Source of the DNA: Strongylocentrotus droebachiensis
Taxonomy: Eukaryota; Echinodermata; Echinoidea; Camarodonta; Strongylocentrotidae
DNA: 64,000 nt
Direction of reading: 5' to 3'
Assembly (NCBI GenBank): GCA_035222895.1
Contig: JAVYIG010001603.1
Span: forward strand, 1-64,000
The notes under the pieces are model-generated. The model was given only the letters and a program-made list of their open reading frames with translations, was not told the origin of the DNA and made no database searches. Below, in pieces: positions 46,501-48,708 of this stretch. The position numbers and the translations under genes were made by a program. Positions within the stretch are counted from its first letter, which is position 1. Every line of letters begins with the position of its first letter.

Positions 46501-46893
46501 CAATTTTTTGAGATAGCGAACTAGATCTAGGGTCTAGATCTAGATAATCTAGATAGATCTATGTAGTAGGCCTATGTTCACTCCACAATATACACACACA
46601 ATACCATCCGCGCATTACATACCGTACAGACAAACCAGGCAAATCCGCTCATTCACTGCCGTTCAAAACAATGAATGAAAAATCTGGGGACAAAGGTCAC
46701 TCGTCAGTGAAATATCATTTCTAGACATGTCTCTGCAAATCCATTTTCCATACAAATGTACTCAGTTGTTTGTAGATTCATATAAGCTTACCGGATTATC
46801 GAAACAATATGCACACTCATCCTTGTACACTTTATCTCCAGCTCTCGGTATTCTGATTTTGTCAAGAAACTCGTGCAATTTGGAAGCTGCCAT
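6814..46893 (-). CDS. USP5: USP5 / isopeptidase T, ubiquitin carboxyl-terminal hydrolase, 21 coding exons
   Basis: This is a cysteine deubiquitinase that disassembles unanchored polyubiquitin chains in cytosol and nucleus, recycling ubiquitin. Coding exons, 5' to 3' on the minus strand: 46893-46792, 44152-44027, 42517-42463, 38305-38184, 30097-30003, 29279-29044, 26807-26713, 26236-26100, 25202-25146, 24363-24292, 23112-23028, 22147-22025, 20788-20635, 18259-18079, 16058-15970, 15051-14944, 13283-13140, 11722-11586, 8549-8438, 7752-7668, 6904-6814. All introns are GT-AG and all phases agree; the sum is 2406 nt, 801 residues. Domains: N-terminal variant zinc finger region (about 1-160), ZnF-UBP (about 167-250), catalytic core with Cys box at 318-327 and His box at 753-766, UBA1 (617-657), UBA2 (683-722). 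Vertebrate USP5 is about 835-858 residues; the main shortfall is a shorter linker before UBA1. USP13 is the vertebrate paralogue, so this may be the single ancestor of both; CDCA3 next door favours the name USP5. Confidence 0.95.
7668..7752 (-). CDS. USP5: USP5 exon 20, residues 744-772, catalytic His762
   Basis: Encodes [20 protein letters not shown] and CHIKKEG. His762 in CGHYV is the catalytic histidine of the USP His box. The Ala before Cys (TSTAC) replaces the Met seen in human TSTMC. Acceptor is CGACAG, donor GTAATT, phase 2. Confidence 0.95.
8030..8145. repeat. CTT/CTCC-rich microsatellite, USP5 intron 19
   Basis: CTCCTTCTTCCTGCTCC-type repeats followed by TTCTTCTTCTTCG. Low-complexity pyrimidine tract. 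Confidence 0.88.
8438..8549 (-). CDS. USP5: USP5 exon 19, residues 707-744, end of UBA2
   Basis: Begins [19 protein letters not shown], the last UBA2 helix (human NNSLERAVDWIFSHIDDLD), followed by a shortened linker into the second catalytic half. Acceptor is CTGTAG, donor GTAAGT, phase 1. Confidence 0.94.
8635..9860 (-). repeat. UBA2-exon-derived tandem array (292-bp higher-order repeat) in USP5 intron 18
   Basis: Nine copies of the 3' half of exon 18 plus its splice donor lie head to tail; the shared word TCTAAGAG (plus strand) recurs at 8800, 8941, 9092, 9233, 9384, 9525, 9676 and 9817, with a decayed copy at 8652. Two subtypes alternate (about 141 and 151 bp), giving an exact 292-bp period whose later units look identical. 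On the minus strand each copy still spells a [13 protein letters not shown] peptide followed by GTGAGT; only the outermost copy has lost the GT. Between the exon fragments are TCCA-rich linkers. Confidence 0.9.
9864..11165. repeat. 22-bp minisatellite (about 55-60 units) in USP5 intron 18
   Basis: Units of the type GGTATCCATCCATTCTCATC repeat with a basic 22-bp period, interspersed with 30-bp variants carrying an extra TTCATCCA. Since 66 nt is a whole number of codons and the unit has no stop, all three plus-strand frames stay open for 480-560 codons. This is a repeat artefact, not a gene: the true gene lies on the other strand and spans it as intron. The unit resembles the CATCATGATCCCATCC part of exon 18, so it may have grown from an exon copy. 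Confidence 0.92.
11205..11343 (-). repeat. Further UBA2-exon copy with three 34-bp partial repeats
   Basis: This copy is closer to the true exon 18 than the 292-bp array: on the minus strand it encodes [17 protein letters not shown] and then GTGAGTAGG. Its upstream part is triplicated with a 34-bp step (GCTCCCTTGTGAAGCCC at 11248, 11282 and 11316, plus strand). It is separated from the real exon 18 by the long CCCT run. Confidence 0.88.
11344..11570. repeat. (CCCT)n/(GGGA)n tetranucleotide run, about 56 units
   Basis: An almost unbroken CCCT run. In the USP5 transcript it reads GGGAGGGAGGGA and starts 16 nt into intron 18, just after the 5' splice site of exon 18. Repeated G3 tracts with one-base loops are the textbook G-quadruplex pattern. 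Confidence 0.95.
11586..11722 (-). CDS. USP5: USP5 exon 18, residues 661-706, linker and UBA2 first half
   Basis: Encodes a Lys-rich linker (KKKQK), then UBA2 helices 1-2 with [17 protein letters not shown]; the MGF loop is at 692-694. Acceptor is CCACCAG, donor GTGAGT at 11585-11580, phase 0. The exon 3' half is copied repeatedly in the next intron, and a long GGGA run begins 16 nt into the intron, right after the donor. Confidence 0.95.
11890..13135 (-). repeat. UBA1-exon-derived tandem array with decoy donors in USP5 intron 17
   Basis: A decayed tandem repeat with a unit of about 50-60 bp. Each unit resembles the last ~41 nt of exon 17 plus its donor: plus-strand CTTACCTGGATCA, then GTGTTCCAAGACCCAG and TCCATAGCAGG. 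Clear donor-bearing units are near 12591, 12650, 12711, 12823, 12955 and 13011; other partial units fill the gaps. The array is interrupted by an hAT-like MITE at 11936-12491. Confidence 0.85.
11936..12491. mobile_element. hAT-like MITE, TIR CAGGCCTTCTCAACT
   Basis: A perfect 15-bp terminal inverted repeat bounds 556 bp with no coding capacity. Flanking 8-bp duplications are GTCTAACC (11928-11935) and GTCAAACC (12492-12499), one mismatch. An 8-bp duplication and CAG tip are hallmarks of hAT elements. The interior has a GC-rich GGCGCGCG patch and an A-rich tract. Confidence 0.85.
13140..13283 (-). CDS. USP5: USP5 exon 17, residues 613-661, UBA1
   Basis: Encodes the whole first ubiquitin-associated domain: [20 protein letters not shown] with the MGF loop at 627-629, then [20 protein letters not shown]. 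Acceptor is TTGTTAG, donor GTAAGG, phase 1. Its 3' end with the donor is repeated many times in the intron downstream. Confidence 0.95.
13530..14480. repeat. SINE tail plus direct repeats in USP5 intron 16
   Basis: 13545-13640 carries an (AAT)n block followed by ACGGTGCTTATAAATCC and TCTCTAAGTGCTATT, a SINE-like tail that recurs at about 14505-14625 (GCTTATAAAGCGCTTTCC). A unit starting TCAGCAGAAAACRTMTAATTTC is present at 13656 and 13897 in tandem, with purine-rich (GA/A) tails. The 13880-14480 part is about 600 bp homologous to 16730-17310 in intron 14. Confidence 0.75.
14944..15051 (-). CDS. USP5: USP5 exon 16, residues 577-613
   Basis: Encodes [19 protein letters not shown] and IQPGETELP, the end of the first catalytic half before the UBA insertion. 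The Ser/Asp-rich linker present in vertebrate USP5 before UBA1 is much shorter here. Acceptor is TTGTAG, donor GTAAGG, phase 1. Confidence 0.93.
15970..16058 (-). CDS. USP5: USP5 exon 15, residues 547-577
   Basis: Encodes [20 protein letters not shown] and GEDWTPKKL, the conserved USP sheet (human [28 protein letters not shown]). Acceptor is TTGACAG, donor GTAAGT, phase 1. Confidence 0.95.
16092..16289. mobile_element. Small MITE family C, copy 1 (minus), USP5 intron 14
   Basis: About 195 bp starting TTTAAAGCCTGTCTGCAC and ending GCAGTCCTGCTTTAAAG, containing GGCATTGTTTGCTATATAGA and GGGCGCAAGTAGC. Three other copies occur in this window (31298-31497, about 37985-38155, about 53483-53670). 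Confidence 0.75.
16730..17310. repeat. Dispersed repeat, second copy of the intron 16 repeat, USP5 intron 14
   Basis: Contains CTCATTTGCCTTTCAGCAAA, then a purine-rich stretch, GTCTGGCTACGCCTTAATTA and TAGCCATCACCGGGCCTGAA, in the same order and orientation as 13880-14480. Non-coding. No terminal repeats could be fixed. Confidence 0.8.
17325..17645. repeat. GA-rich microsatellite block
   Basis: (GGGAGTGAGGGGGAG)n minisatellite units at 17380-17515 merge into (GA)n at 17525-17640. On the USP5 sense strand the block is a CT-rich intronic tract. Ser/Leu/Pro-rich minus-strand frames across it are not genes. Confidence 0.9.
18079..18259 (-). CDS. USP5: USP5 exon 14, residues 487-547
   Basis: Encodes a charged helix, then a [16 protein letters not shown] segment equivalent to SCLEAYGAPEQVDDFWS in human USP5, and AKTAAL. 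Acceptor is TTTTAG, donor GTAACA, phase 2. Confidence 0.94.
19155..19735. repeat. Minisatellite, six units of 93-98 bp, USP5 intron 13
   Basis: The word GACTGCATG recurs at 19165, 19258, 19351, 19449, 19546 and 19643. Each unit contains an inner inverted repeat (CCTGGTTGCTATGTCAGG and AACCAGGCATGCAAGTC) and a CTACAAAGTCATTTCAATAC tail. The last three units are nearly identical. No exon source was recognised. Confidence 0.9.
19857..20583. mobile_element. 727-bp element with 25-bp TIR CATGGACCTATTACG..., USP5 intron 13
   Basis: The left end CATGGACCTATTACGAATGG and the inverse right end match over about 25 bp with one mismatch, and more weakly further in. The element is flanked by a 38-bp imperfect direct repeat (19819-19856 and 20587-20625, both with ACATTGTTTCAAGC). 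No coding sign. Confidence 0.75.
20635..20788 (-). CDS. USP5: USP5 exon 13, residues 436-487
   Basis: Begins [10 protein letters not shown] and contains [20 protein letters not shown], the counterpart of the VKYTQRVDYIMQLPVPMDAA block of vertebrate USP5. Acceptor is CAACAG, donor GTGAGT, phase 1. Confidence 0.93.
20870..21195 (+). repeat. Dispersed repeat family D, copy 1, USP5 intron 12
   Basis: Contains TTCTCACAGAATCCAACAAA, ACTGAATGTTCAAGATAACA and CAATCTACTGTAGGATAAAC. Inverse copy at about 49975-50285 in CDCA3 intron 2; partial copy at 55925-56105 in plus orientation. Confidence 0.75.
21540..21735 (-). mobile_element. tRNA-derived SINE, degraded
   Basis: Read on the minus strand it begins GGCTCAGTGGTAGAGCAGTG, a pol III A-box, then GTCTCGTATCC and a damaged B-box, followed by a tail (GGCATTAATCCTCATTACCA, inverse of the plus strand) shared with the SINE at 23535-23735. 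Confidence 0.72.
22025..22147 (-). CDS. USP5: USP5 exon 12, residues 395-435, QQDAQE motif
   Basis: Encodes [18 protein letters not shown] and [22 protein letters not shown] is the second conserved USP box. The acceptor is ambiguous: AG occurs three times in a row in frame (TAG-AAG-CAG), so the exon may begin at 22147, 22144 or 22141, adding or dropping Lys and Gln. The donor is GTGAGT. Confidence 0.93.
22541..22694. repeat. Foldback repeat in USP5 intron 11
   Basis: Two imperfect inverted arms of about 70 bp share ATGATTGTGA, TCTTCTCAGAACTTTAT and their inverse (ATAAAGTTCTAAGAATA, TCACAATCATTT). Non-coding, MITE-like. Confidence 0.65.
23028..23112 (-). CDS. USP5: USP5 exon 11, residues 366-394
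   Basis: Encodes [18 protein letters not shown], equivalent to the AKLGHGLLSGEYSKP motif of vertebrate USP5, then a hydrophilic linker. Acceptor is TTACAG, donor GTATTA, phase 0. Confidence 0.92.
23535..23735 (-). mobile_element. tRNA-derived SINE with intact A and B boxes
   Basis: Minus strand: GGCGCGATAGCTCAGTCGGG (A-box), TGGTCTCATAATCCGGTGAC (an anticodon-arm-like CTCATAA, as in tRNA-Met), GGGTTCGAAAC (B-box), then the shared SINE tail. The acceptor ends do not pair, so it is a SINE and not a functional tRNA gene. Confidence 0.8.
24292..24363 (-). CDS. USP5: USP5 exon 10, residues 342-366
   Basis: Encodes [20 protein letters not shown], matching the YVDKLEKIF..APTDPTQDF region of the family. 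Acceptor is TTTTAG, donor GTAAGT, phase 2. Confidence 0.9.
24935..25090 (+). repeat. Dispersed repeat, also at 61054-61205
   Basis: Shares TTAGGGCCTTGTTGGATACT, CATTCTCAAGA and TTGGTAAGGGTATGAAT with 61054-61205 downstream of CDCA3. In the latter copy the CAGACCTGCCAACC MITE has inserted at its left edge. Confidence 0.7.
25146..25202 (-). CDS. USP5: USP5 exon 9, residues 323-342, catalytic Cys324
   Basis: A 57-nt exon encoding [18 protein letters not shown]; the Cys at residue 324 is the catalytic nucleophile of the GNSCYLNS box. Acceptor is TACTAG, donor GTGAGT, phase 2. Confidence 0.95.
25725..25945 (-). mobile_element. Penelope-like-element remnant with TCCTGAAAAGGA repeats
   Basis: GTCCTGAAAAGGACT occurs twice, with a third diverged copy (AGTCTTGAAAAAGACT), followed on the plus strand by GGAGTGGCTCGACGTTTCGA. 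On the minus strand the end reads CCTGACGACGGATAGTCAAC and CTGTTCGAAACGTCG. Such TCCTGAAAAGGACT and GAAACGTCG terminal repeats are known from Penelope-like retroelements. Only a terminal fragment is present; no reverse transcriptase is seen. Confidence 0.55.
26100..26236 (-). CDS. USP5: USP5 exon 8, residues 278-323, up to the catalytic Cys box
   Basis: Begins [13 protein letters not shown], as in vertebrate USP5 and USP13, and ends with GLKNMGNS, the first half of the USP Cys box. Acceptor is CTCCAG, donor GTAGAA (non-consensus +4), phase 2. The Ser codon before the catalytic Cys is split by the intron. Confidence 0.94.
26273..26660. mobile_element. MITE family A, copy 2, in USP5 intron 6
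   Basis: Homologous along its length to 4561-4932 (AACAAAATCCTGGATTTAGC shared), with decayed tips TTTAAAGTGACTCGGTAAC and AATGCCTTTAAA. Part lies just 3' of exon 8, between exons 7 and 8 on the USP5 map (intron 7). Confidence 0.75.
26713..26807 (-). CDS. USP5: USP5 exon 7, residues 246-277
   Basis: Encodes [20 protein letters not shown] and the HFGI motif that follows the ZnF-UBP in this family. Acceptor is ATAG, donor GTGGGT, ending in phase 0. Confidence 0.94.
28256..28335. repeat. (CT)n-rich tract, USP5 intron 6
   Basis: TCTCTCTCTCTCTCCCTCTC and TTTCTCTCTCTGTC words. Confidence 0.88.
28625..29008. mobile_element. MITE family A, copy 3, in USP5 intron 6
   Basis: Same interior as the other two copies, with tips CTTAAATGGATTGGGTAAC and AACGATGCCTTTAAC. 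It ends about 35 bp from the donor of exon 6. Confidence 0.75.
29044..29279 (-). CDS. USP5: USP5 exon 6, residues 167-246, ZnF-UBP core
   Basis: The largest exon of the gene. It encodes the ubiquitin C-terminus-binding zinc finger: Cys188-x2-Cys191, Cys208 and His221 have exactly the spacing of the Zn ligands in human USP5 (199, 202, 219, 232). Arg210 in the CGRR motif corresponds to the arginine that contacts the ubiquitin tail. Acceptor is TTTTGCAG, donor GTGGGT (phase 1). Its first 88 nt are duplicated twice in the intron upstream. Confidence 0.96.
29387..29474 (-). pseudogene. Partial copy of USP5 exon 6 (ZnF-UBP) with acceptor
   Basis: 88 nt nearly identical to the first 88 nt of exon 6, preceded by a good TTTTTGCAG acceptor. 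It encodes [19 protein letters not shown], then has Ser in place of the first zinc-ligand Cys (KSSVC). The homology stops right after KDN, with no donor, and the frame ends at TAA 29374-29372. Confidence 0.9.
29555..29642 (-). pseudogene. Second partial copy of USP5 exon 6 with acceptor
   Basis: Same 88-nt fragment as the neighbouring copy, with a TGTGCAG acceptor and both first zinc-ligand cysteines (WKCSVC) intact. It reads in frame into the next copy at 29474 and then to that copy's stop. The distance between acceptors is 168 bp here and 195 bp to the real exon. Confidence 0.9.
30003..30097 (-). CDS. USP5: USP5 exon 5, residues 136-167, entry to ZnF-UBP
   Basis: Acceptor is TTTGTAG, donor GTAAGT, ending in phase 2 inside the Lys codon of SKH. 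It encodes the helix before the ZnF-UBP with the diagnostic QAWDGE motif. The following intron holds two partial copies of exon 6. Confidence 0.93.
30562..31084. mobile_element. MITE with TTAA ends (family B, copy 1), USP5 intron 4
   Basis: 523 bp bounded by TTAAAGGTATTACAAAGTTT and its inverse, about 25 bp of TIR beginning with TTAA. The interior has ACCGGTGCTCCCGGTAAA, itself a small palindrome. A second copy in inverse orientation is in CDCA3 intron 2 at 57283-57793. Its tip resembles those of families A and C (TTAAAGG). Confidence 0.82.
31298..31497. mobile_element. Small MITE family C, copy 2, USP5 intron 4
   Basis: Starts TTAAAGGCCCACTGTAC, contains GCGCCCTCTATATAGCAAAC, ends GCAGACAGGCTTTAA. 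Plus orientation relative to copy 3; the TIR is imperfect. Confidence 0.75.
31790..32250 (+). repeat. Tandem repeat, three units of about 150 bp, USP5 intron 4
   Basis: Units share GAGCCTTTTGATTATTTAAA, GAAAGATCAAGA, CACGATGTCCTAATCC and GATAGCTGAAACAAACAAG. Divergence increases towards the right-hand unit. No coding sign. Confidence 0.85.
32295..32735 (+). repeat. Pyrimidine-rich minisatellite, USP5 intron 4
   Basis: TTCCTTATGTTATTCTTTGT followed by TTCTTCCTTCTATCACTT repeats about eight times in two alternating forms. Several frames remain open across it because unit lengths keep frame; peptides are Phe/Ser/Leu/Tyr only. Confidence 0.88.
33480..33835 (-). repeat. Inverse partial copy of the 1.2 kb repeat, USP5 intron 4
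   Basis: The reverse complement shows the same landmarks: CCCATATACATCTTTCTGTG, CTTGCAATACACACC, and the GAAATGGAAGCTCTTATTAC start at the right end. The middle is shorter than in the window-start copies. Confidence 0.72.
33899..34317. mobile_element. MITE with TIR CAGAGATGCCAAC, TSD TGTATG
   Basis: Inverted tips CAGAGATGCCAAC and GTTGGCATCTCTG are flanked by TGTATG at 33893-33898 and 34318-34323. Subterminal regions are iterations of TTTCGTTTTT-like and ATACTTTTTTTT-like words. Related by tip and layout to 60578-61046. Confidence 0.85.
34459..34903. mobile_element. hAT-like MITE, tips TAGGGCTGCGAC / GTGCACAGCCTTA
   Basis: 445 bp with imperfect inverted ends (TAGGGCTGCG; inverse right TAAGGCTGTG) and a subterminal GTAGTCGAATAC / GTAGTCGAGTAC pair. 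Candidate 8-bp duplications CCTAGAGC and CTTAGACT agree at only 5 of 8 bases. Poly-A tracts inside. Confidence 0.6.
34970..35095. repeat. (ATT)n and purine-rich tract
   Basis: TTATTATTATTATTAAAAG followed by GAAAGAAAGAAAG and AAGAAGAAGAAGA words, just upstream of the 35.1 kb repeat element. Both strands are low complexity. Confidence 0.85.
35100..36052 (+). mobile_element. One-armed copy of the palindromic element, USP5 intron 4
   Basis: About 950 bp highly similar to 44613-45525, from AGGCCTGAGTCGAAACGGG to ACTGCCCTCTAC, but without the inverse right arm. Landmarks are GTTGACGGTAGGTGTTTTTA, TGGTACCGATCGAGTGCGTT, and TCGATATCGAGTTCAGC. It shows which parts of the 44.6 kb palindrome were the original unit. 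Confidence 0.85.
36193..36865. repeat. Foldback element, ~300-bp arms, USP5 intron 4
   Basis: Left arm from ACTAGCAACCAAATTGGTAG through GACAATGCAATCC and ATTTGTTATAACGAAAC is matched by an inverse right arm ending CCAATTTGGTCGCTAGCAG at about 36860. Divergence is higher than in the 44.6 kb palindrome. Confidence 0.8.
36961..37615. mobile_element. hAT-like MITE, TIR TAGTGCTGTA, perfect 8-bp TSD GTGCGAAC
   Basis: Perfect 8-bp target duplications GTGCGAAC lie at 36953-36960 and 37616-37623. TIR tips are TAGTGCTGTA/TACAGCACTA. Subterminal words are GTTTAACCGTCCGGT and its inverse, and the middle has long poly-T and poly-A tracts. It has the same tip as the element at 38474-41789. Confidence 0.92.
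37985..38155. mobile_element. Small MITE family C, copy 3 (truncated), USP5 intron 4
   Basis: Shares GCGCCCTCTATATAGCAAAC and the GAGAGCTGATTTGATGAGAT interior. It lacks the outer part of the left tip and ends about 30 bp from the donor of exon 4. Confidence 0.7.
38184..38305 (-). CDS. USP5: USP5 exon 4, residues 95-135
   Basis: Acceptor is TACAG, donor GTGAGT. It encodes the GGFDVEDEN...[14 protein letters not shown] segment that bridges the two zinc-finger regions and matches the GGFDL...KIVILPDYLEIA stretch of family members. Ends in phase 0. Confidence 0.93.
38474..41789. mobile_element. hAT-like element, TIR TAGTGCTGTA, with nested insertion, USP5 intron 3
   Basis: Target duplications are AATGAAAT (38466-38473) and GATGAAAT (41790-41797), one mismatch. 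Both ends carry iterated CCGAACCGAACCG words. Removing the nested 38963-41327 element leaves about 950 bp of host element, also non-coding. Confidence 0.88.
38963..41327. mobile_element. Nested 2365-bp element, 18-bp TIR, TGAA TSD, eight TGTCCCGTACGTCAC motifs
   Basis: A perfect 18-bp inverted repeat, GGGCAGGTCCAAGCTATT at 38963-38980 and its inverse at 41310-41327, is flanked on both sides by TGAA. Eight copies of a 15-bp motif with palindromic core CGTACG lie within: 39141 (-), 39306 (+), 39476 (-), 39496 (-, 1 mismatch), 40906 (+), 40922 (+), 41118 (+, first base differs), 41289 (+). Left-side copies are mostly inverse and right-side copies all direct. The longest frame, 92 codons, shows no transposase features. 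I do not recognise the family. Confidence 0.88.
42055..42205. repeat. Purine-rich tract with (GATAGA)n and poly-G
   Basis: GAGATAGAGATAGAGATAG run at 42080-42115 and GAAAGAGAAAGAGG-G8 at 42180-42207, in USP5 intron 3 downstream of the hAT element. Minus-strand Ser/Leu/Phe frames here are low complexity. Confidence 0.85.
42463..42517 (-). CDS. USP5: USP5 exon 3, residues 77-95 (charged linker)
   Basis: A short 55-nt exon between CAG and GTATGA, ending in phase 1. It encodes a Lys/Glu-rich linker followed by KPTRLAIG, identical in pattern to the KKPTRLAIG segment of vertebrate USP5. The composition is low complexity, but the frame and the conserved tail decide it. Confidence 0.9.
42765..42815. 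repeat. (TA)n(TG)n(G)n microsatellite
   Basis: ATATATATATATATTTG followed by TGTGTGTGTG and ten G residues, in USP5 intron 2. Confidence 0.9.
42889..43907. mobile_element. ~1.02 kb element with TIR GGGGGCGTTTCTCGAAACC, USP5 intron 2
   Basis: The left end GGGGGCGTTTCTCGAAACC is mirrored by GGTTTCGAGAAACGGCCCCC at the right, with more inner similarity (TCATGACAG.., TGTCGGCGACTT / AAGTTGTCGCTC). No clear target duplication. The left end abuts a duplicated GGGGCATCGAGAATCAGG. Non-coding. Confidence 0.7.
44027..44152 (-). CDS. USP5: USP5 exon 2, residues 35-76
   Basis: Acceptor is TTTGCAG, donor GTAAAT, phase 0 at both ends. It encodes the strongly conserved [17 protein letters not shown] block of the N-terminal variant zinc-finger (nUBP) domain, followed by VYLHLK and a lysine run. 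The Cys at the start of the block is one of the conserved N-terminal cysteines. Confidence 0.95.
44298..44490 (+). mobile_element. SINE with Alu/7SL-like head, USP5 intron 1
   Basis: Starts GGCGTTGTGGCGTGCGCCTG and TAATCCAGCTA, close to the 5' domain of 7SL RNA (GGTGGCGCGTGCCTGTAATCCCAGC). It continues to a B-box-like GGTTCGAAAC, a TTTCGGATGGTGACGTTAAA tail and a terminal (AC)n. The 7SL origin of the head is an inference from this short match. Confidence 0.55.
44613..46388. mobile_element. 1.78 kb palindromic element, ~640-bp arms, USP5 intron 1
   Basis: Outer ends are inverted (AGGCCTGAGTC at 44613 and GACTCAGGCCT at 46378-46388). Inside, arms at about 44783-45425 and 45531-46180 are nearly identical inverse copies around a spacer of about 105 bp that includes TCACGTGAATATCACGTGAT. 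An 11-bp direct repeat ACGCCAAATTA occurs at 44603-44613 and 46395-46405 and may mark the insertion. No transposase frame is present. Confidence 0.85.
46792..46893 (-). CDS. USP5: USP5 exon 1, residues 1-34, start codon
   Basis: The start ATG is at 46893-46891 and opens [20 protein letters not shown], which lines up with the N-terminus of vertebrate USP5 (hydrophobic start, then an IRxPxAGD motif and the DECAY/DECAF Cys motif). The donor is GTAAGC at 46791-46786, phase 0. No other upstream in-frame start fits better. Confidence 0.93.
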
Positions 46894-47640
46894 CTTGGTT
46901 AGTAATCTCGAGTGAAGCTCTCGCTTTTTGCGAGATTATGAATATGCATAATACGGACGTACGTACGTACGTACACTTTTCACGCTGTTGATTGGTTGGT
47001 TTACTTTTCAACTGAAAAATTAAAAATGTTTCGTGTATTTTTTTGCAACTAGGGTCTAGATAAAGATTAATTATTGCAAAGACCGTCTGGAGCAGTATAT
47101 CGGTAAATAGCCCTGCAGTATCAATTTTTAAAGTAAGAATATCTAAGCTGGCTTTGGAACTGTTTTGACATTTGAATGATTTCCCTCATAAAGTTCTCAG
47201 TCGATTGTTCGGTGGTTGTGTTTGAAGTTTTTGTGTTGTTGTTTCTGCGTGTGAGCTGCGATGCTGTTGATGCTGCTGCTCGCCGCCGCCCCCTATCCGA
47301 TCCGCCCCAAGACTACCGCGGCGCGCAGGATGAGTAATGCGTAGCATGAGTCACGTATTTGTTGTGGCTTCGATTCTGGACAGAAAAAAAGTATGACGAA
47401 AATCGCGTAGATGACATACAAAGCCGCCTTTGTTTGAGTGAGTAATACCTGAGATGAATTGGTCATATTGTGTAGGTTGTAGATTGCACGTGCTCTGTTC
47501 AAATTCATGTTATAACTGCGCCTCAATGCTGTTCTGAAAGGCGACATTATTTCAGACTTGCTTTTTGTTCTTTGTCGTTTGGCTGCCGGTGGTTTTTAGA
47601 ATCTCATTCATCTTTGCCTGTGTTCGCGTCCGCTGCACGA
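46894..47640. promoter_or_regulatory. Putative bidirectional USP5-CDCA3 promoter
   Basis: The two start codons face away from each other, 1466 bp apart. This stretch is richer in CpG than its surroundings, with a GC-rich patch at about 47265-47335. It holds an inverted CCAAT box (ATTGG at 46991-46995), a CTCGC-T5-GCGAG hairpin at 46918-46932 beside the USP5 start, and an (ACGT)n run near 46957-46974. Vertebrate CDCA3 is a G2/M gene with CCAAT/CHR control; two TTTGAA hexamers (47171, 47221) occur here but could be chance. No TATA box is evident. No 5' UTR exon boundary for CDCA3 could be fixed. Confidence 0.5.
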
Positions 47641-48359
47641 CACGAACTTCTCCGCTTGTTCTTTTTCAACATTCGCTAAAACTTAAAGTAGAAATAAGGC
47701 TAAATCCAATTCGCTTGCTTTACCGTGTCTGCATTTGGCTTTCATCAATAATTTAGTCTCCTCACTTTCTCTGCCGTTTATTTGCTCATGATTGCGTGCA
47801 AAAACTTGAATATGCCAAATTTTGGCTGTGGTTTCAAGGCCAAGGTGAATTTCTTTGTGTTTTTGTTGGACTTTGAATTTGTAATTTTGTTAATGTTGGT
47901 GTAAATGTTACTGTAGAATCTAAATCTAATTATTCTTGTAGCGGAATAGACTGAACTTATCTGTTTATTCATTTAAAATCAGACAAGAGTCAAGGTCAAT
48001 TATAATATCAAAATATTGATTTGTTTGTTTCTGTTTTTTTAATTTATTAAACCTTTTGTTTTAATTTTGTATTCTTGGTTTATTTTTTTTGTCCAATGCC
48101 AATTTGCAACATTAGCCTGTCTAAATGAACTTGTGTATGAAGTCACAATGACTTTAGTTTGTGATAAAAAAATTGGGGTCAATATATTTACTTTAGAAAC
48201 ATTTTGCTGTATTTAATTGTTTAATTAAGTGTTGGGACATTGATCAAAATTAAAACTTAACATACTAATCTACTATATCATTTTAAGTTGGACTAGACCC
48301 TAGTTCATTATTTTTGTCTCCTTTTATTGCAGGCGAAAATTCGGTCTCTACGTTTAAAG

Positions 48360-48708
48360 ATGGGTGGAACCGAAAGCAAATTGATCAATGGGGATAATAA
48401 ACCAGAGGAAGATGAACAGTACCACACTCCCATCGCCAATCGCAGAGTCAAGACACTGACAGATCCCCGCTCTCCGACGGAAGAGGTTCAGCGTACTCCG
48501 GTACAGAGGGCTGTCGATGAAGACTCTGAGTTTCAAGATCCACGATCTCCAGGAGGTGCAAGAACTCCTGTTCCCGATGACTCGGACCCAAGGTCACCCA
48601 CTGCGGGGAGAGAACCAGGACCATTTGTCTTTCCACAAGCTTCTGAAGATCCTAGGTCTCCAACCAAAATAGTGGCTAGAACTCCTCTCACCAAAGATGC
48701 GCCAGCAG
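48360..48708 (+). CDS. CDCA3: CDCA3 exon with start codon, DPRSP repeats
   Basis: The exon begins at 48333 after a TTATTGCAG acceptor, so 27 nt of 5' UTR precede the ATG at 48360 and an upstream leader exon must exist. It encodes MGGTESKLINGDNKPEEDEQ, then four DPRSP motifs with Cdk-type SP and TP sites. Gly2 with Ser6/Lys7 fits an N-myristoylation signal, as does the MG start of the human protein. The donor is GTAATT at 48709. Confidence 0.88.

Noticed and set aside
47161-47226. CHR cell-cycle elements (TTTGAA at 47171 and 47221) for CDCA3
   Set aside because: Hexamers are expected by chance, and the only CCAAT box seen (46991) is far from the usual ~30-bp spacing. Kept only as a note in the promoter entry.
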